In this document: in pieces, positions 52,254 through 61,219 of the stretch
Numbering within the stretch: position 1 is the stretch's first letter
How the letters are laid out: the number at the start of each line of letters is the position of its first letter
Assembly: GCA_964404745.1 (NCBI GenBank)
Contig: CAYOLG010000012.1
Coordinates: 54,451-118,450 of the forward strand
Source of the DNA: Pelagisphaera sp964404745
GTDB lineage: Bacteria; Verrucomicrobiota; Verrucomicrobiia; Opitutales; Opitutaceae
Direction of reading: 5' to 3'
Length of the DNA stretch: 64,000 nt
The notes under the pieces: generated by a model
The model's database searches: none
Told to the model about the DNA's origin: nothing
Seen by the model: only the letters and a program-made list of their open reading frames with translations
Program-made: the position numbers and the translations under genes

Positions 52254-53621
52254 CTACTTTGCCAGACCAAATCGTTTGGTAAACGGATAGAAAATCATGA
52301 CGGGTCGGCCGACTATCATCGATTCCGGCACATAGCCCCATCCACGACTATCGTAACTGTGACCGCTGTTGTCACCGAGAGCAACGTAGGCGTCTTCCGG
52401 CACTTGAATCGCTTCCCCTATGCGGAGCAGTCCTCGAAATCCCGGAGCCGTTTGCCTCGGATCGCTGTTAAAATACCCATCGTAAGGCGGCTCCTTAGAG
52501 TTGTTTTTAGTGAAGGCGACTGAGCCATTGGCCGGCTCGCCATTAACCATCAATCTTTCGTCCACTATTTCCATCGTATCGCCGGGCGTCCCCGCCAATC
52601 GCTTGATGTAATACTTGTCGCCACTGGACGAGAGGTTTCGGATTTCACCCGTCCGAAACACGAACCCATCGCCAACTTTAGGTCGGACGAAGTGGTAGCT
52701 CATTCGATCCACGAACAACTGATCTCCCGTGTGGATGTCGAAGGAGAGCATCGTGTCCCCTTCCTTGAATCGCAAACCCGTTCGCACCATAGCTACTTCT
52801 TCAGACCTCCCATTGGGGAGCGTCATGCGGCCCCGACGAGCTACTTGCCCGTCGACGATCCTTTTTTGGATAGCTTCCCAAAACGACGATTCATCCGGAA
52901 ACCAGGCTTTACCCAAGATGCTTTCCCCTTGGACCCCATTCATTGGCATGCCCCTGGCAAGGTCAAAATCTCGCGGCACCTTGAAAAGGACGGATTTTCC
53001 ACCTACCTCGAACGTATAACCCACCCCTTTTCCCGGGACGATTAGGTGGTGGCGTTTGGACACGATCGCGGTTGGCAAATCGATGGCCACTCCTGAACTG
53101 AGGCGCCCCACACGAACCGGGATTAGCAGTTCTCCGTCTGCTGGCGCCTTCATCTCGTATCGAATGGCCCCAAATGCTAGCAGCCGGAAGGTTTGACTGA
53201 CCAATCCGGGGGCACTGCGATCCTCGGTCCAAACCTCGCTGGTCATGCCATTGTAGGTCGGCCACATGGAGTTAGTCGGAATCTTGAAGGGCTTAATGAG
53301 GAAAGCGGTGAAGCCTAGATAGATAATGAGAAAGTATAGAGCAAAATCAATGTTCTCACCCAGCGATGACTGCGGGTAGAAGGCGCCGCCAACCTTTCTC
53401 ATGTGATCCTCCATCGCCTCGATTGAGAGTTTGAGCTTGCCCGCGTCTGCTGGCTTGGTCTTGACCGCCGCTCGCAACTCGTCGATTCGTCGGGTCAGTT
53501 CGGAAATTTCCGAGCTCGAGAGCTCGTCCTTGCGGAAATTGTAGACCTTGTGACCGAGATAGAGCCAGTTCTTGGCAGCGCTTCGCAGCTTCTTATTTTC
53601 AGATTGAAGAAAGCCAAACAT
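52254..53621 (-). CDS. lepB: Signal peptidase I, long form
   Basis: Serine/lysine protease that removes signal peptides, 455 residues, longer than most. An N-terminal region with charged helices (about 1-75) precedes a membrane helix (ALYFLIIYLGFTAFLI). Then come the Ser motif PTNSMWPTY, an insertion of about 150 residues, the LFVDRM segment, the Lys motif YYIKRLAGTPGD and GDNSGHSYDSRGWG. All family boxes are intact, so activity is expected. Gene lies downstream of lepA in the same direction, as in many bacteria. Confidence 0.93.
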   Translation of the reverse strand: MFGFLQSENKKLRSAAKNWLYLGHKVYNFRKDELSSSEISELTRRIDELRAAVKTKPADAGKLKLSIEAMEDHMRKVGGAFYPQSSLGENIDFALYFLIIYLGFTAFLIKPFKIPTNSMWPTYNGMTSEVWTEDRSAPGLVSQTFRLLAFGAIRYEMKAPADGELLIPVRVGRLSSGVAIDLPTAIVSKRHHLIVPGKGVGYTFEVGGKSVLFKVPRDFDLARGMPMNGVQGESILGKAWFPDESSFWEAIQKRIVDGQVARRGRMTLPNGRSEEVAMVRTGLRFKEGDTMLSFDIHTGDQLFVDRMSYHFVRPKVGDGFVFRTGEIRNLSSSGDKYYIKRLAGTPGDTMEIVDERLMVNGEPANGSVAFTKNNSKEPPYDGYFNSDPRQTAPGFRGLLRIGEAIQVPEDAYVALGDNSGHSYDSRGWGYVPESMIVGRPVMIFYPFTKRFGLAK

Positions 53622-53748
53622 GTCAGGTTGAAGGAGGGAATCGGGCTGCAGCCCAGTGTATTCAGCAGGTTAAACAATCGGTCTCGGCGACAAGCAATGA
53701 CAATCTCGATTAACATTCGATCCAATTTTGAATCTAGTGGAGGAATCG

Positions 53749-53763
53749 CGGGCGGCTCGCCCG
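53749..53763. terminator. GC hairpin between lepA and lepB
   Basis: CGGGCG-GCT-CGCCCG is a perfect 6-base stem about 125 bases after the lepA stop on the - strand, in a 268-base gap with no other clear feature. It may be a terminator or a processing site; no T-tract. Confidence 0.3.
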
Positions 53764-53889
53764 TTTACTGAGACGTCCCTCATCAAAATTAATTTTCTGA
53801 TAGGGAATCCGGCGAGAGGCGCAATCCGGACTGCAAGACGCACCTCTTCTTCTCAAAGGGGATTATGCCACGAACACCTCTGCCATCTC

Positions 53890-55686
53890 CTAGTCATTCC
53901 GCAAAACCTTGATAAAGGCATCGGGTGGGATGGAGACATTGCCAATATTCTTCATCTTCCGCTTCCCCTCTTTCTGCTTTTCCAGGAGCTTTCGTTTGCG
54001 CGTGATGTCTCCTCCGTAGCATTTAGCCGTCACGTCTTTTCGCATGGCACGCACATTCTCGCGGGCAATGACGTTTCCACCAACAGCCGCTTGGACAGCG
54101 ATTTTGAAAAGATGCGGAGGAATGATAGCCGCCAGCTTTTCGCACAAGTCCCTGCCCTTTTCCCGAGCCTTATCGATGTGCACGATCGACGAAAAGGCAT
54201 CGACGGGATCGCCATTCACCAAAATGTCCATACGCACCAATTTAGATTCCCGGTAATCGTCCAGCTCATAGTCCATCGAACCATAGCCTCGCGTGATGCT
54301 TTTCAGGCGATCATTGAAATCAACGAGGATCTCGTTAAGCGGCAAATTGGCTACAATCATGAGCCTCGTGTCATCCAGCGTTTCGGTATGGTCGCAGATA
54401 CCCCGCTTGTCCATGACTAGGTTAAGGATGTCGCCAATGCAATCGTTGGGCACGTGAATGGTTGCCCTGATCGTTGGCTCGAGAATTCGCTCGATCGATG
54501 AGGGGTCCGGCAAATTGATCGGGTTATCCACTTCAATGGTCTCTCCGCTGGCCTTTTCCACCCGATAGATTACGCTAGGATAGGTCGATATGATCTCCAC
54601 ATCGTACTCCCTACGTATCCGCTCTTGGATGATTTCCATGTGCAGCAAGCCCAGGAATCCGCACCGAAAACCAAAGCCCAAGGCGGTGGAACTCTCTGAT
54701 TGGAAGCTAAAAGCGGCATCGTTGAGCTGCAGCTTTCCCATGCTTGCCTTCAGCTTCTCGAAATCCGATGTCTCGACTGGGTAGATCCCTGAAAAAACGA
54801 GCGGACGCACTTCTTGGTACCCGGGAAGCATCTCTTCCGCCTGGTTAGCCGCGTGAGTGATAGTGTCGCCAATTTTGATGTCCGAGACATTCTTGATGTT
54901 GCAAACAACGTAACCGACATCTCCGGCCTCCAAGGCCTCAGTCTTCTGCATCGAAGGCGTGAATATGCCAACTTCTTTGATCTCGGCCCTCGTGTTGTCG
55001 CTCATCATGACGACGTTATCGCCTCGTTTGAGCGATCCCGAATAGACTCGGGCATAGATGATTGCACCTCGATAGGGATCGTAGACGGAATCAAAAATGC
55101 CAACCCGAGTAGCTGGATAGTCCGCCCAGCGAGGGGAAGGAATCCGCACCGAAATGGCCTCGAGAATTTCTTCAATGCCAACGCCATTCTTGGCGCTTGC
55201 CAGAATGGCTTCTTCTGACGGGATGGCTATCAAGTCTTCGAGCTGTCTAAGACACAAATCCAGATTGGCGCTCGGGAGATCAATCTTGTTGATAACTGGG
55301 ATAATCACCAGATTTTGCTCCACCGCCAAATTGGCGTTAGCCACCGTCTGAGCCTCGACGCCCTGAGCGGCATCAATGAGCAATAGGGCTCCCTCGCAAG
55401 CGGCCAAGCTTCTGGATACTTCGTAAGAAAAATCCACGTGACCCGGCGTATCCATGAGATTGAACCGATAAAGCTGCCCGTCCTCTGACTTGTAGCTCAT
55501 CGTAACGGGGTGGCTCTTGATAGTGATGCCACGCTCCCGTTCCAAATCCATGGAATCCAAGTGCTGTTCCGTCAGAACGCGCTCGGTTACTGTCGCTGTC
55601 GACTCCAGCAAACGATCAGAAAGCGTCGTCTTTCCATGATCTACGTGCGCAATAATGCTGAAGTTGCGTTTATGGTCCGTGTCCAT
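53890..55686 (-). CDS. lepA: Elongation factor 4 (LepA)
   Basis: Ribosome-associated GTPase of 598 residues that can back-translocate stalled ribosomes. G motifs are AHVDHGKTTL, the switch RERGITIKSHPV, DTPGHVDF and NKIDLP. The LepA-specific C-terminal domain ends with KRKLLEKQKEGKRKMK and GNVSIPPDAFIKVL. Full length. Confidence 0.97.
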   Translation of the reverse strand: MDTDHKRNFSIIAHVDHGKTTLSDRLLESTATVTERVLTEQHLDSMDLERERGITIKSHPVTMSYKSEDGQLYRFNLMDTPGHVDFSYEVSRSLAACEGALLLIDAAQGVEAQTVANANLAVEQNLVIIPVINKIDLPSANLDLCLRQLEDLIAIPSEEAILASAKNGVGIEEILEAISVRIPSPRWADYPATRVGIFDSVYDPYRGAIIYARVYSGSLKRGDNVVMMSDNTRAEIKEVGIFTPSMQKTEALEAGDVGYVVCNIKNVSDIKIGDTITHAANQAEEMLPGYQEVRPLVFSGIYPVETSDFEKLKASMGKLQLNDAAFSFQSESSTALGFGFRCGFLGLLHMEIIQERIRREYDVEIISTYPSVIYRVEKASGETIEVDNPINLPDPSSIERILEPTIRATIHVPNDCIGDILNLVMDKRGICDHTETLDDTRLMIVANLPLNEILVDFNDRLKSITRGYGSMDYELDDYRESKLVRMDILVNGDPVDAFSSIVHIDKAREKGRDLCEKLAAIIPPHLFKIAVQAAVGGNVIARENVRAMRKDVTAKCYGGDITRKRKLLEKQKEGKRKMKNIGNVSIPPDAFIKVLRND

Positions 55687-55773
55687 TGAAGGCGAAGAAC
55701 TTGCTCGGTCGATCTCCCGCTTTCAAGCCGGGAAATGCGCTAATCCCATAAATCGCTCCAGCAATCCTGAAAC

Positions 55774-55825
55774 TTGTAGGGTCGCCGCATAAGGCGACCG
55801 CGTGAGGAGAGTATCAACCGCTTCT
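55774..55825 (+). repeat. Dispersed hairpin repeat, copy B, with half copy C at 55824-55841
   Basis: TTGTAGGGTCGCC-N6-GGCGACCGCGTGAG and on to ACCGCTTCT; the reverse complement matches copy A at 35661-35712 over 52 bases without gaps. Immediately after it CTACGGTCGCCGCAAGTG (55824-55841) repeats the other arm in opposite orientation and runs into eight Cs. The rest of the 55687-55953 gap holds no gene. Confidence 0.75.
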
Positions 55826-55953
55826 ACGGTCGCCGCAAGTGCCCCCCCCTAAACTAAAAACCTGATATCAAAACTCGACTTATCTGACAGGCTCCACGGG
55901 TGGTACAGGATGCACCCAGCGCCCACGAGCATAGCGGGATCCGGAAGCTGCCG

Positions 55954-56877
55954 TTAACCGCACTCGACCGCTACCGACCCAATATCTTCCCAGGTCTCAT
56001 AGCTCGAACACTCCAAGTCTTTGTCGACCCGCCTCAGCTGGCCTTTGAGAATCCCGTTCACCCCAAGTTCGTAAAATTTGTCAGCCCCATCCCGCGCCGC
56101 CGCAACCATGCAGTCTTCCCAGTAAACTGGGGACACAACTGCTTTGAGAATGGATTCACGAATAGCCTCCGGTCCTCGAATCTCCTCGCCCGTGGTCGTA
56201 GAAAACACTTTGAACTTGGGTTCATTGAACGCAATTCCGGAAAGGAATTTACGAAACGGCTCTACCGCCGGTTGCATAAGTCGGCTATGGTAGGCGCCCG
56301 CCACGTTGAGAGGCATTACTCTTCTAAACCCTTTCGCCTTTCCGTCCTCAACGGCAGCCGCAATTTTCACCGACTCTCCCGAGATGACGATCTGTCCAGG
56401 ACAGTTCAAATTGGCCATCTCCACGTCGTGCTTTTGGCAAAAGGCAGCTAAAGTCTCCCGATCCACGCCAATAACCGCTGCCATGGATCCATCGCTCGAA
56501 TCGCAGGCCTCCTGCATTAAACGCCCACGTTCGGCCACAATACGCAAACCGGTTTCGAAATCGAATACCTCCGATACCGCCAACGCCGTGATCTCGCCCA
56601 GGCTCAAACCCATGGCTATCCTAGCTTCATCTAAATACCCTCTCTCGTTCAAAAGCTGAAAAACCGCATATCCATGAGTGAAAAGGGCCGGCTGGCAAAT
56701 ACCGGTTTTCGTCAGCATTTCTTCCGGACCTTCGAAGCTGATCTCCGATAGCTTCCAGCCAAGAATCTCGTCGGCTCTGTCGTATATGTCGCGGGCTGCA
56801 GAGCTGCTCTCGTAGAGATCTTTACCCATGCCTACTTTGTGAGCCCCTTGGCCAGAAAACATTAAAGCAATTTTCAT
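55954..56877 (-). CDS. fabD: Malonyl-CoA--ACP transacylase FabD
   Basis: Loads malonyl groups on acyl carrier protein for fatty-acid synthesis, 307 residues from ATG at 56877 (MKIALMFSGQGAHKVGMG). The frame is open to 56940. FSGQGAH, the nucleophile motif GLSLGE and VAGAYHSRLM with the catalytic His are typical. No other fab gene lies next to it, which is unusual but not rare. Confidence 0.94.
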   Translation of the reverse strand: MKIALMFSGQGAHKVGMGKDLYESSSAARDIYDRADEILGWKLSEISFEGPEEMLTKTGICQPALFTHGYAVFQLLNERGYLDEARIAMGLSLGEITALAVSEVFDFETGLRIVAERGRLMQEACDSSDGSMAAVIGVDRETLAAFCQKHDVEMANLNCPGQIVISGESVKIAAAVEDGKAKGFRRVMPLNVAGAYHSRLMQPAVEPFRKFLSGIAFNEPKFKVFSTTTGEEIRGPEAIRESILKAVVSPVYWEDCMVAAARDGADKFYELGVNGILKGQLRRVDKDLECSSYETWEDIGSVAVECG

Positions 56878-56956
56878 AATCTTATTTGCCAACCCATTTG
56901 CTCGGCTGCTGCAAGCCTTTCCCGAACGCCCTATAGCCAAAGGCTAGCCTCTAAAT

Positions 56957-58516
56957 CTAGGCACTAGGTTGGACATCCGAATCGCCAACCTCGGCAGCGT
57001 ATTCGTCGAGCCGTTTTTTCAGCGTATTTCGAGTGATGCCTAAAATCTCCGCCGCCTTGGCCTGGTTTCCTCCTGTGTCGGAAATAGCCCTCTGGATCAA
57101 GCTTTTCTCAAAGAAGGAAAGGATTCGCTTACCCTGGCGTTTCTTCACCGTTTCATAGAGGAAGTCAAAGGATCCTTCGAGTTCGTCGGTTGCGTCTTTA
57201 TCGCTCCGAACCGGGAATTCTGCCGGTTCTTCCGGTCCCAGCGCTTCCGCAGCGGGGCGAACTTCCACCCTGGCTGGTTCTCTAAATGGATCCGCCGCCG
57301 CTACTTGCGCGGACTTCTGCTCCAGCACCGTGTCGGGCAAATCCTTGGCTAAAATGATATCCCCTTGGGCAACCACCGCGCTGTGGTAAACCACATTGCC
57401 CAGCTCGCGTACGTTTCCCGGCCAAGGATATCGCACGAGCGCCGCTAGAGCATCATCAGACAAACGCGTCGCCTTGGCTTTACCTTCGCGAGCCAATTTC
57501 TGGAGCATGAAATCGACGATATCCGGAATGTCCTCCTTGCGTTGGAAGAGAGAGGGAACGCGTATCCGAAAAACGTTTAATCGATAATAAAGATCCTCTC
57601 TAAACTCCTTGCTCTTCACCATCGACTCCAAGTCCTTATTGGTCGCGGCGAGCACACGCACATCGACTCGAATGGTTTCCGATCCTCCTACACGCTGAAT
57701 CTCGCCATCCTGCAGTACTCGTAGAATTTTTGTCTGCGTGGCTAAGGCCATGTCTCCGATCTCGTCTAGGAAAATCGTTCCTCGATCGCATTGCTCGAAT
57801 TTTCCGATCCGTTGGGATGTCGCTCCGGTAAAACTTCCTTTCTCATGCCCAAAAAGTTCGCTTTCGATGAGGTTCTCCGGAATGGCCGCGCAATTCACCG
57901 CCGTAAATGGACCATCGGAACGGAGACTATGCTGGTAAACGCAATTGGCGATAAGCTCTTTTCCCGTACCACTTTCTCCAGTGACCAAAACCGTGGCATC
58001 GCTGGCCGCCACTTGGCCGATTACCTTGAACACTTCCTGCATTGCCGCGGAACTGCCCACAATACCCTCTTTGTAATCTTCGCTGTTTACCTGCTTAACC
58101 TTCTTCGGAGCTGAACGCAGATCCATCGCGGCATGGATTGCACTAGATGCCAGCGTTAGCACGCGTTCCGGATCGAATGGCTTCATTACGTAATCGTATG
58201 CGCCATACTTCATGGCCTCGATCGCCGTTTGAGCCGTACCGAAAGCCGTCATGAGGATGATCTGCAGATTGGAATCTATCGACCGCATGTGTTGAAGCGT
58301 TTCCAAGCCGTTGATTCCACCCATGCGAATATCCATGAAGATCAAATCTGGAGCCGAACCAGTTTTGACCTTTTCGATGCCCTCTTCGCCGCTAGAAGCC
58401 GTGTCTATCCGATAACCTTGGCTTCCGAGCACGCGACCCAACGAATAGCGGATCTCATCATCATCATCGACAATGAGAATCGTGAACTGACTGTTTTTTA
58501 TGACGGGCTCGCTCAT
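56957..58516 (-). CDS. Sigma-54-dependent response regulator, NtrC family
   Basis: About 519 residues from ATG at 58516. A receiver domain (acidic DDDDE, phosphoacceptor Asp62 in LIFMDIRMGG) is followed by a sigma-54 AAA+ domain (Walker A GESGTGKE, sigma-contacting GSFTGA, GTIFLDEIGD) and a Fis-type helix-turn-helix at the end (GNQAKAAEILGITRNTLKKRL). It activates sigma-54 promoters after phosphorylation; no cognate histidine kinase is adjacent, so targets cannot be assigned. Separated from fabD by 79 bases. Confidence 0.94.
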   Translation of the reverse strand: MSEPVIKNSQFTILIVDDDDEIRYSLGRVLGSQGYRIDTASSGEEGIEKVKTGSAPDLIFMDIRMGGINGLETLQHMRSIDSNLQIILMTAFGTAQTAIEAMKYGAYDYVMKPFDPERVLTLASSAIHAAMDLRSAPKKVKQVNSEDYKEGIVGSSAAMQEVFKVIGQVAASDATVLVTGESGTGKELIANCVYQHSLRSDGPFTAVNCAAIPENLIESELFGHEKGSFTGATSQRIGKFEQCDRGTIFLDEIGDMALATQTKILRVLQDGEIQRVGGSETIRVDVRVLAATNKDLESMVKSKEFREDLYYRLNVFRIRVPSLFQRKEDIPDIVDFMLQKLAREGKAKATRLSDDALAALVRYPWPGNVRELGNVVYHSAVVAQGDIILAKDLPDTVLEQKSAQVAAADPFREPARVEVRPAAEALGPEEPAEFPVRSDKDATDELEGSFDFLYETVKKRQGKRILSFFEKSLIQRAISDTGGNQAKAAEILGITRNTLKKRLDEYAAEVGDSDVQPSA

Positions 58517-58713
58517 TCCTTTTTTCCAAATTCCCTCTAACGCCTTCAATCCTCTTGAAACACCGACTCACTATCCCATACAAAAGTGGATGCAAATCGA
58601 ATCGGACTGTCTTCGCAATTTCGAAAAGCCAGAAATCGTAACTCAAAATTAGACCGACTCCTCTGAGAGAATCGATATCCATCTTCGCCTTCCTCGGTCT
58701 CATTGCCTGCGCT

Positions 58714-59517
58714 TTGAGTTGCCCCCTTGAAGCTTCCAATCCTTTGCGTCCCTACGCCACAATTGAAGCCTTGGCGATTCGCGAATGTTCCGGAATCGCT
58801 AAGAGCAAACGCTTCGAGAACGTTTTCTGGGTTCACAACGACTCGGCCAGCGGATCCGATCTCTACGCAATCGATCGCTCCGGGAAACTCCTGTCGATCA
58901 TTCCCACCTCCATTCCCAATACCGACTGGGAAGACATCGCCATAGACAATGCCGGGAATCTTTTGATCGGCGACTTTGGGAATTTCAGCAACACCCGCCG
59001 TAACTTGGCCATCCACTCCTTCGCTGAACCCGATCCATCGAAAAATTATGGCGATGTCGCTTACCAGAGCTTCTTATTCGCCTACCCAGATCAAAACAAA
59101 TTTCCGCCCAAGAAACGCCTGTTCGACTGCGAAGCTCTATTTTGGGCCGATGGAAACCTGTTTCTGCTTACCAAAAGTCTGGGCGACACCTTGACCCGAT
59201 TATATCGATTCAACAAACTCGAGGAAAACGAGCTCAACACTCCCGAACGTATCGGAATTTTCGATATCGGCCCCCCGGTCACCGCGGCCGACGCCTCCCC
59301 TGATGGAAAACGCCTAGCTGTACTGACCACCCGAAGCATATGGATTTTCGATCGACCTGCAAAGGGTTGGAACTATCTGGACGGACCCGCCCGATTTAAG
59401 AAAATCGAAGCCGGCCAATGCGAAGCGATAGGCTGGGATGGGCCCAAACAATTGATCGTCGCCAACGAAAACCGGGAACTGTTTTCGATCCCAATAGATG
59501 GATTCACGGAGTATTGA
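58714..59517 (+). CDS. Secreted beta-propeller-like protein with unusual start
   Basis: At least 267 residues. Repeated strand-turn units (FWVHNDSASGSDLYAID, NLLIGDFGNF, CEALFWADGNLFLLTK, VTAADASPDGKRLAVLT, CEAIGWDGPKQLIVANE) suggest a six- or seven-bladed propeller of the strictosidine-synthase/phytase-like kind. The TTG at 58714 is the first usual start codon, yet the frame is open from 58642 and upstream codons encode a good signal peptide (RESISIFAFLGLIACALSC) with a lipobox-like LIAC. The true start may be CTG at 58663 or ATT at 58648. Function unknown. Confidence 0.7.
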   Translation: MSCPLEASNPLRPYATIEALAIRECSGIAKSKRFENVFWVHNDSASGSDLYAIDRSGKLLSIIPTSIPNTDWEDIAIDNAGNLLIGDFGNFSNTRRNLAIHSFAEPDPSKNYGDVAYQSFLFAYPDQNKFPPKKRLFDCEALFWADGNLFLLTKSLGDTLTRLYRFNKLEENELNTPERIGIFDIGPPVTAADASPDGKRLAVLTTRSIWIFDRPAKGWNYLDGPARFKKIEAGQCEAIGWDGPKQLIVANENRELFSIPIDGFTEY

Positions 59518-59606
59518 TACCGCTTGTAAGCGGCATTCCTGTCGTAATCGCAGTAGCCACGCTAGTATCTGAGAGCGCTTAACTTCTCGAATTCCAGACA
59601 TCAAAC

Positions 59607-59638
59607 GGTAGGGCTGACTGGGGATCGTCAGCCCTACC
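59607..59638. repeat. Perfect 12-base hairpin between convergent genes
   Basis: GGTAGGGCTGAC, 8-base loop, GTCAGCCCTACC. It lies between the convergent propeller gene and the M50-like gene and shares TAGGGCTGACTG with 35781-35792. It could act as a bidirectional terminator or belong to a second repeat family. Confidence 0.55.
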
Positions 59639-59677
59639 ATCACCACAGCGCTCGAAACGCGATTTTCGGACAATCTT

Positions 59678-60172
59678 TCATCGCTTGCCGAGACTGATAA
59701 AATCGAGCATATCGCTTTTCCATATTTCCCCACTCCCATCCGGGGCCAGGAAAGCTATCGGCCACAATGATACAATCAGTATCCTCAAATTGGCGACAAA
59801 GAAGGCCATCAAGGCCACCCAAACCCAACCCCAGGGCTCGAAACGAAATAAGCTCAACCCAAAGGCGATTGTCAAGAAAAGCGTCATCGATGGCCCGCCA
59901 AGAATAATCCATCTCTGCCGACTCACGGATTCTACTTGCCGATCATAAGCAGTCGATCCGTAGCGAAATCCTTTCAATCCGAGCTTAAGCGTCAGTCGCC
60001 CCATCGAGAAGCCAACGACTTCTCTTAGAGCCCCCACCTTCACCGTCACATTCTGGCGGGTCAAAACCAGTGCCACGATTGCGTGGCCTAGCTCGTGAGC
60101 CAGCACACCCAGATAGACGCCATCAAGCAAGGCGGTCAGGAAAAGCAGGAATTTGAGTATCGCAAACTCCAT
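59678..60172 (-). CDS. M50-like membrane zinc metalloprotease
   Basis: A 164-residue polytopic protein. The first segment carries GVLAHELGHAIVAL, the HExxH zinc motif within a membrane helix, as in site-2 proteases of the M50 family. Later hydrophobic segments are at about 87-107 and 112-137, the latter with VANLRILIVSLWPI, which may supply the third ligand region near DGSGE. It is much smaller than RseP-type enzymes and has no PDZ domain. Start overlaps the stop of the hydrolase gene. Confidence 0.72.
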   Translation of the reverse strand: MEFAILKFLLFLTALLDGVYLGVLAHELGHAIVALVLTRQNVTVKVGALREVVGFSMGRLTLKLGLKGFRYGSTAYDRQVESVSRQRWIILGGPSMTLFLTIAFGLSLFRFEPWGWVWVALMAFFVANLRILIVSLWPIAFLAPDGSGEIWKSDMLDFISLGKR

Positions 60173-60966
60173 TACCCACTACTTTCAATCTCAGAAAGGA
60201 AACTGGCAACCCGAGAAACGAATGCTTCCCTGGCCTCGATATGCGGATTGTGTCCACTTTCAGGAATCGTCTCTATACGGCAGTCTCTGAAAATGCCGTG
60301 AATCATAGGAACGTCCTCGTCATCAGTGTAGCGAGAGCGGCCGCCGAGAATGAACAAGGTGGGGCCGGCGAACTGGTCGCTATCAGCGATGGGTGAAGAT
60401 TCGATCTCCCGCTGATTCGCTTCTAGGGCTTCTAGATTCACCGACCATCGAAAACCCGCGCCTGCTTCATCACGACGGAGATTGGTCAGCAAAAACTGAC
60501 GTTTCGCCCAATCAGGAATCTTCGATTCGAGTATTTCATCCGCCTCTTTACGCGAGTTCAAGCTCTGCAGATCTAGCCCTCGCATCGCTTCGTAGTCGCT
60601 ATCATGGGAACCTGGATACGTTTTGGGAGCAATATCCACCACCACAAGCCTGTCCACCTTCTCTGGATATTGGCAACTAATCTTCATAGCCAGCTTTCCT
60701 CCCATGGAGTGGCCGAGCAGATGGCAACGGCCTATGCCTTTGGAGTCCATCAACCCTAGGATGTCCGAGATCATGCCATCGTAGGAATGCGGAGCCAGAA
60801 AGGGCGACTGCCCATGGTTTCGCAAATCCAGGCAGAGAACGTGGAAGCGGGAGCCCAACGCTGTTCCCACGCTATGCCAATTTCGGGACGAACCCAGCAA
60901 GCCGTGGAACACCAGCAAGACAGGTTTCGAAGGATCGCCGTAGACCCGATAGCGCAACTGAGACAT
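60172..60966 (-). CDS. Alpha/beta hydrolase (YbfF-like)
   Basis: About 264 residues from ATG at 60966 (MSQLRYRVYGD); a longer frame reaches 60993. HGLLGSSRNW is the oxyanion loop, GHSMGGK the nucleophile elbow and ESGHNPHIEA the catalytic His region. Resembles small carboxylesterases of the YbfF type. Substrate unknown. Overlaps the M50-like gene downstream by one base. Confidence 0.85.
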   Translation of the reverse strand: MSQLRYRVYGDPSKPVLLVFHGLLGSSRNWHSVGTALGSRFHVLCLDLRNHGQSPFLAPHSYDGMISDILGLMDSKGIGRCHLLGHSMGGKLAMKISCQYPEKVDRLVVVDIAPKTYPGSHDSDYEAMRGLDLQSLNSRKEADEILESKIPDWAKRQFLLTNLRRDEAGAGFRWSVNLEALEANQREIESSPIADSDQFAGPTLFILGGRSRYTDDEDVPMIHGIFRDCRIETIPESGHNPHIEAREAFVSRVASFLSEIESSG

Positions 60967-61219
60967 TGTTACCACTCGAAGCAATCGGACCAAACCATCG
61001 AGTCAAGATATACTGCCTGGGTACAAACTACGGCATAGACCTTCAAAAACCCGCCCTGAGGTCGGGCTCCACCCTTAAACCCAAAGCGTAATAGCGGAGT
61101 TCGATCTCCGGGTGAACTCAAGTTCGCCACAACGCCCGGCTACGGGCCCCAAAGATTTTGTCTTGCTCAGCCAATACCCACAAGCTTGCCTAACCAATTC
61201 CTTCTTCGAAGCAGCGGCC

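Noticed and set aside
61040..61066. CCCG-N9-CGGG with A-tract upstream of mutS as a - strand terminator
   Set aside because: Stem of only four bases and no - strand gene that would end there.
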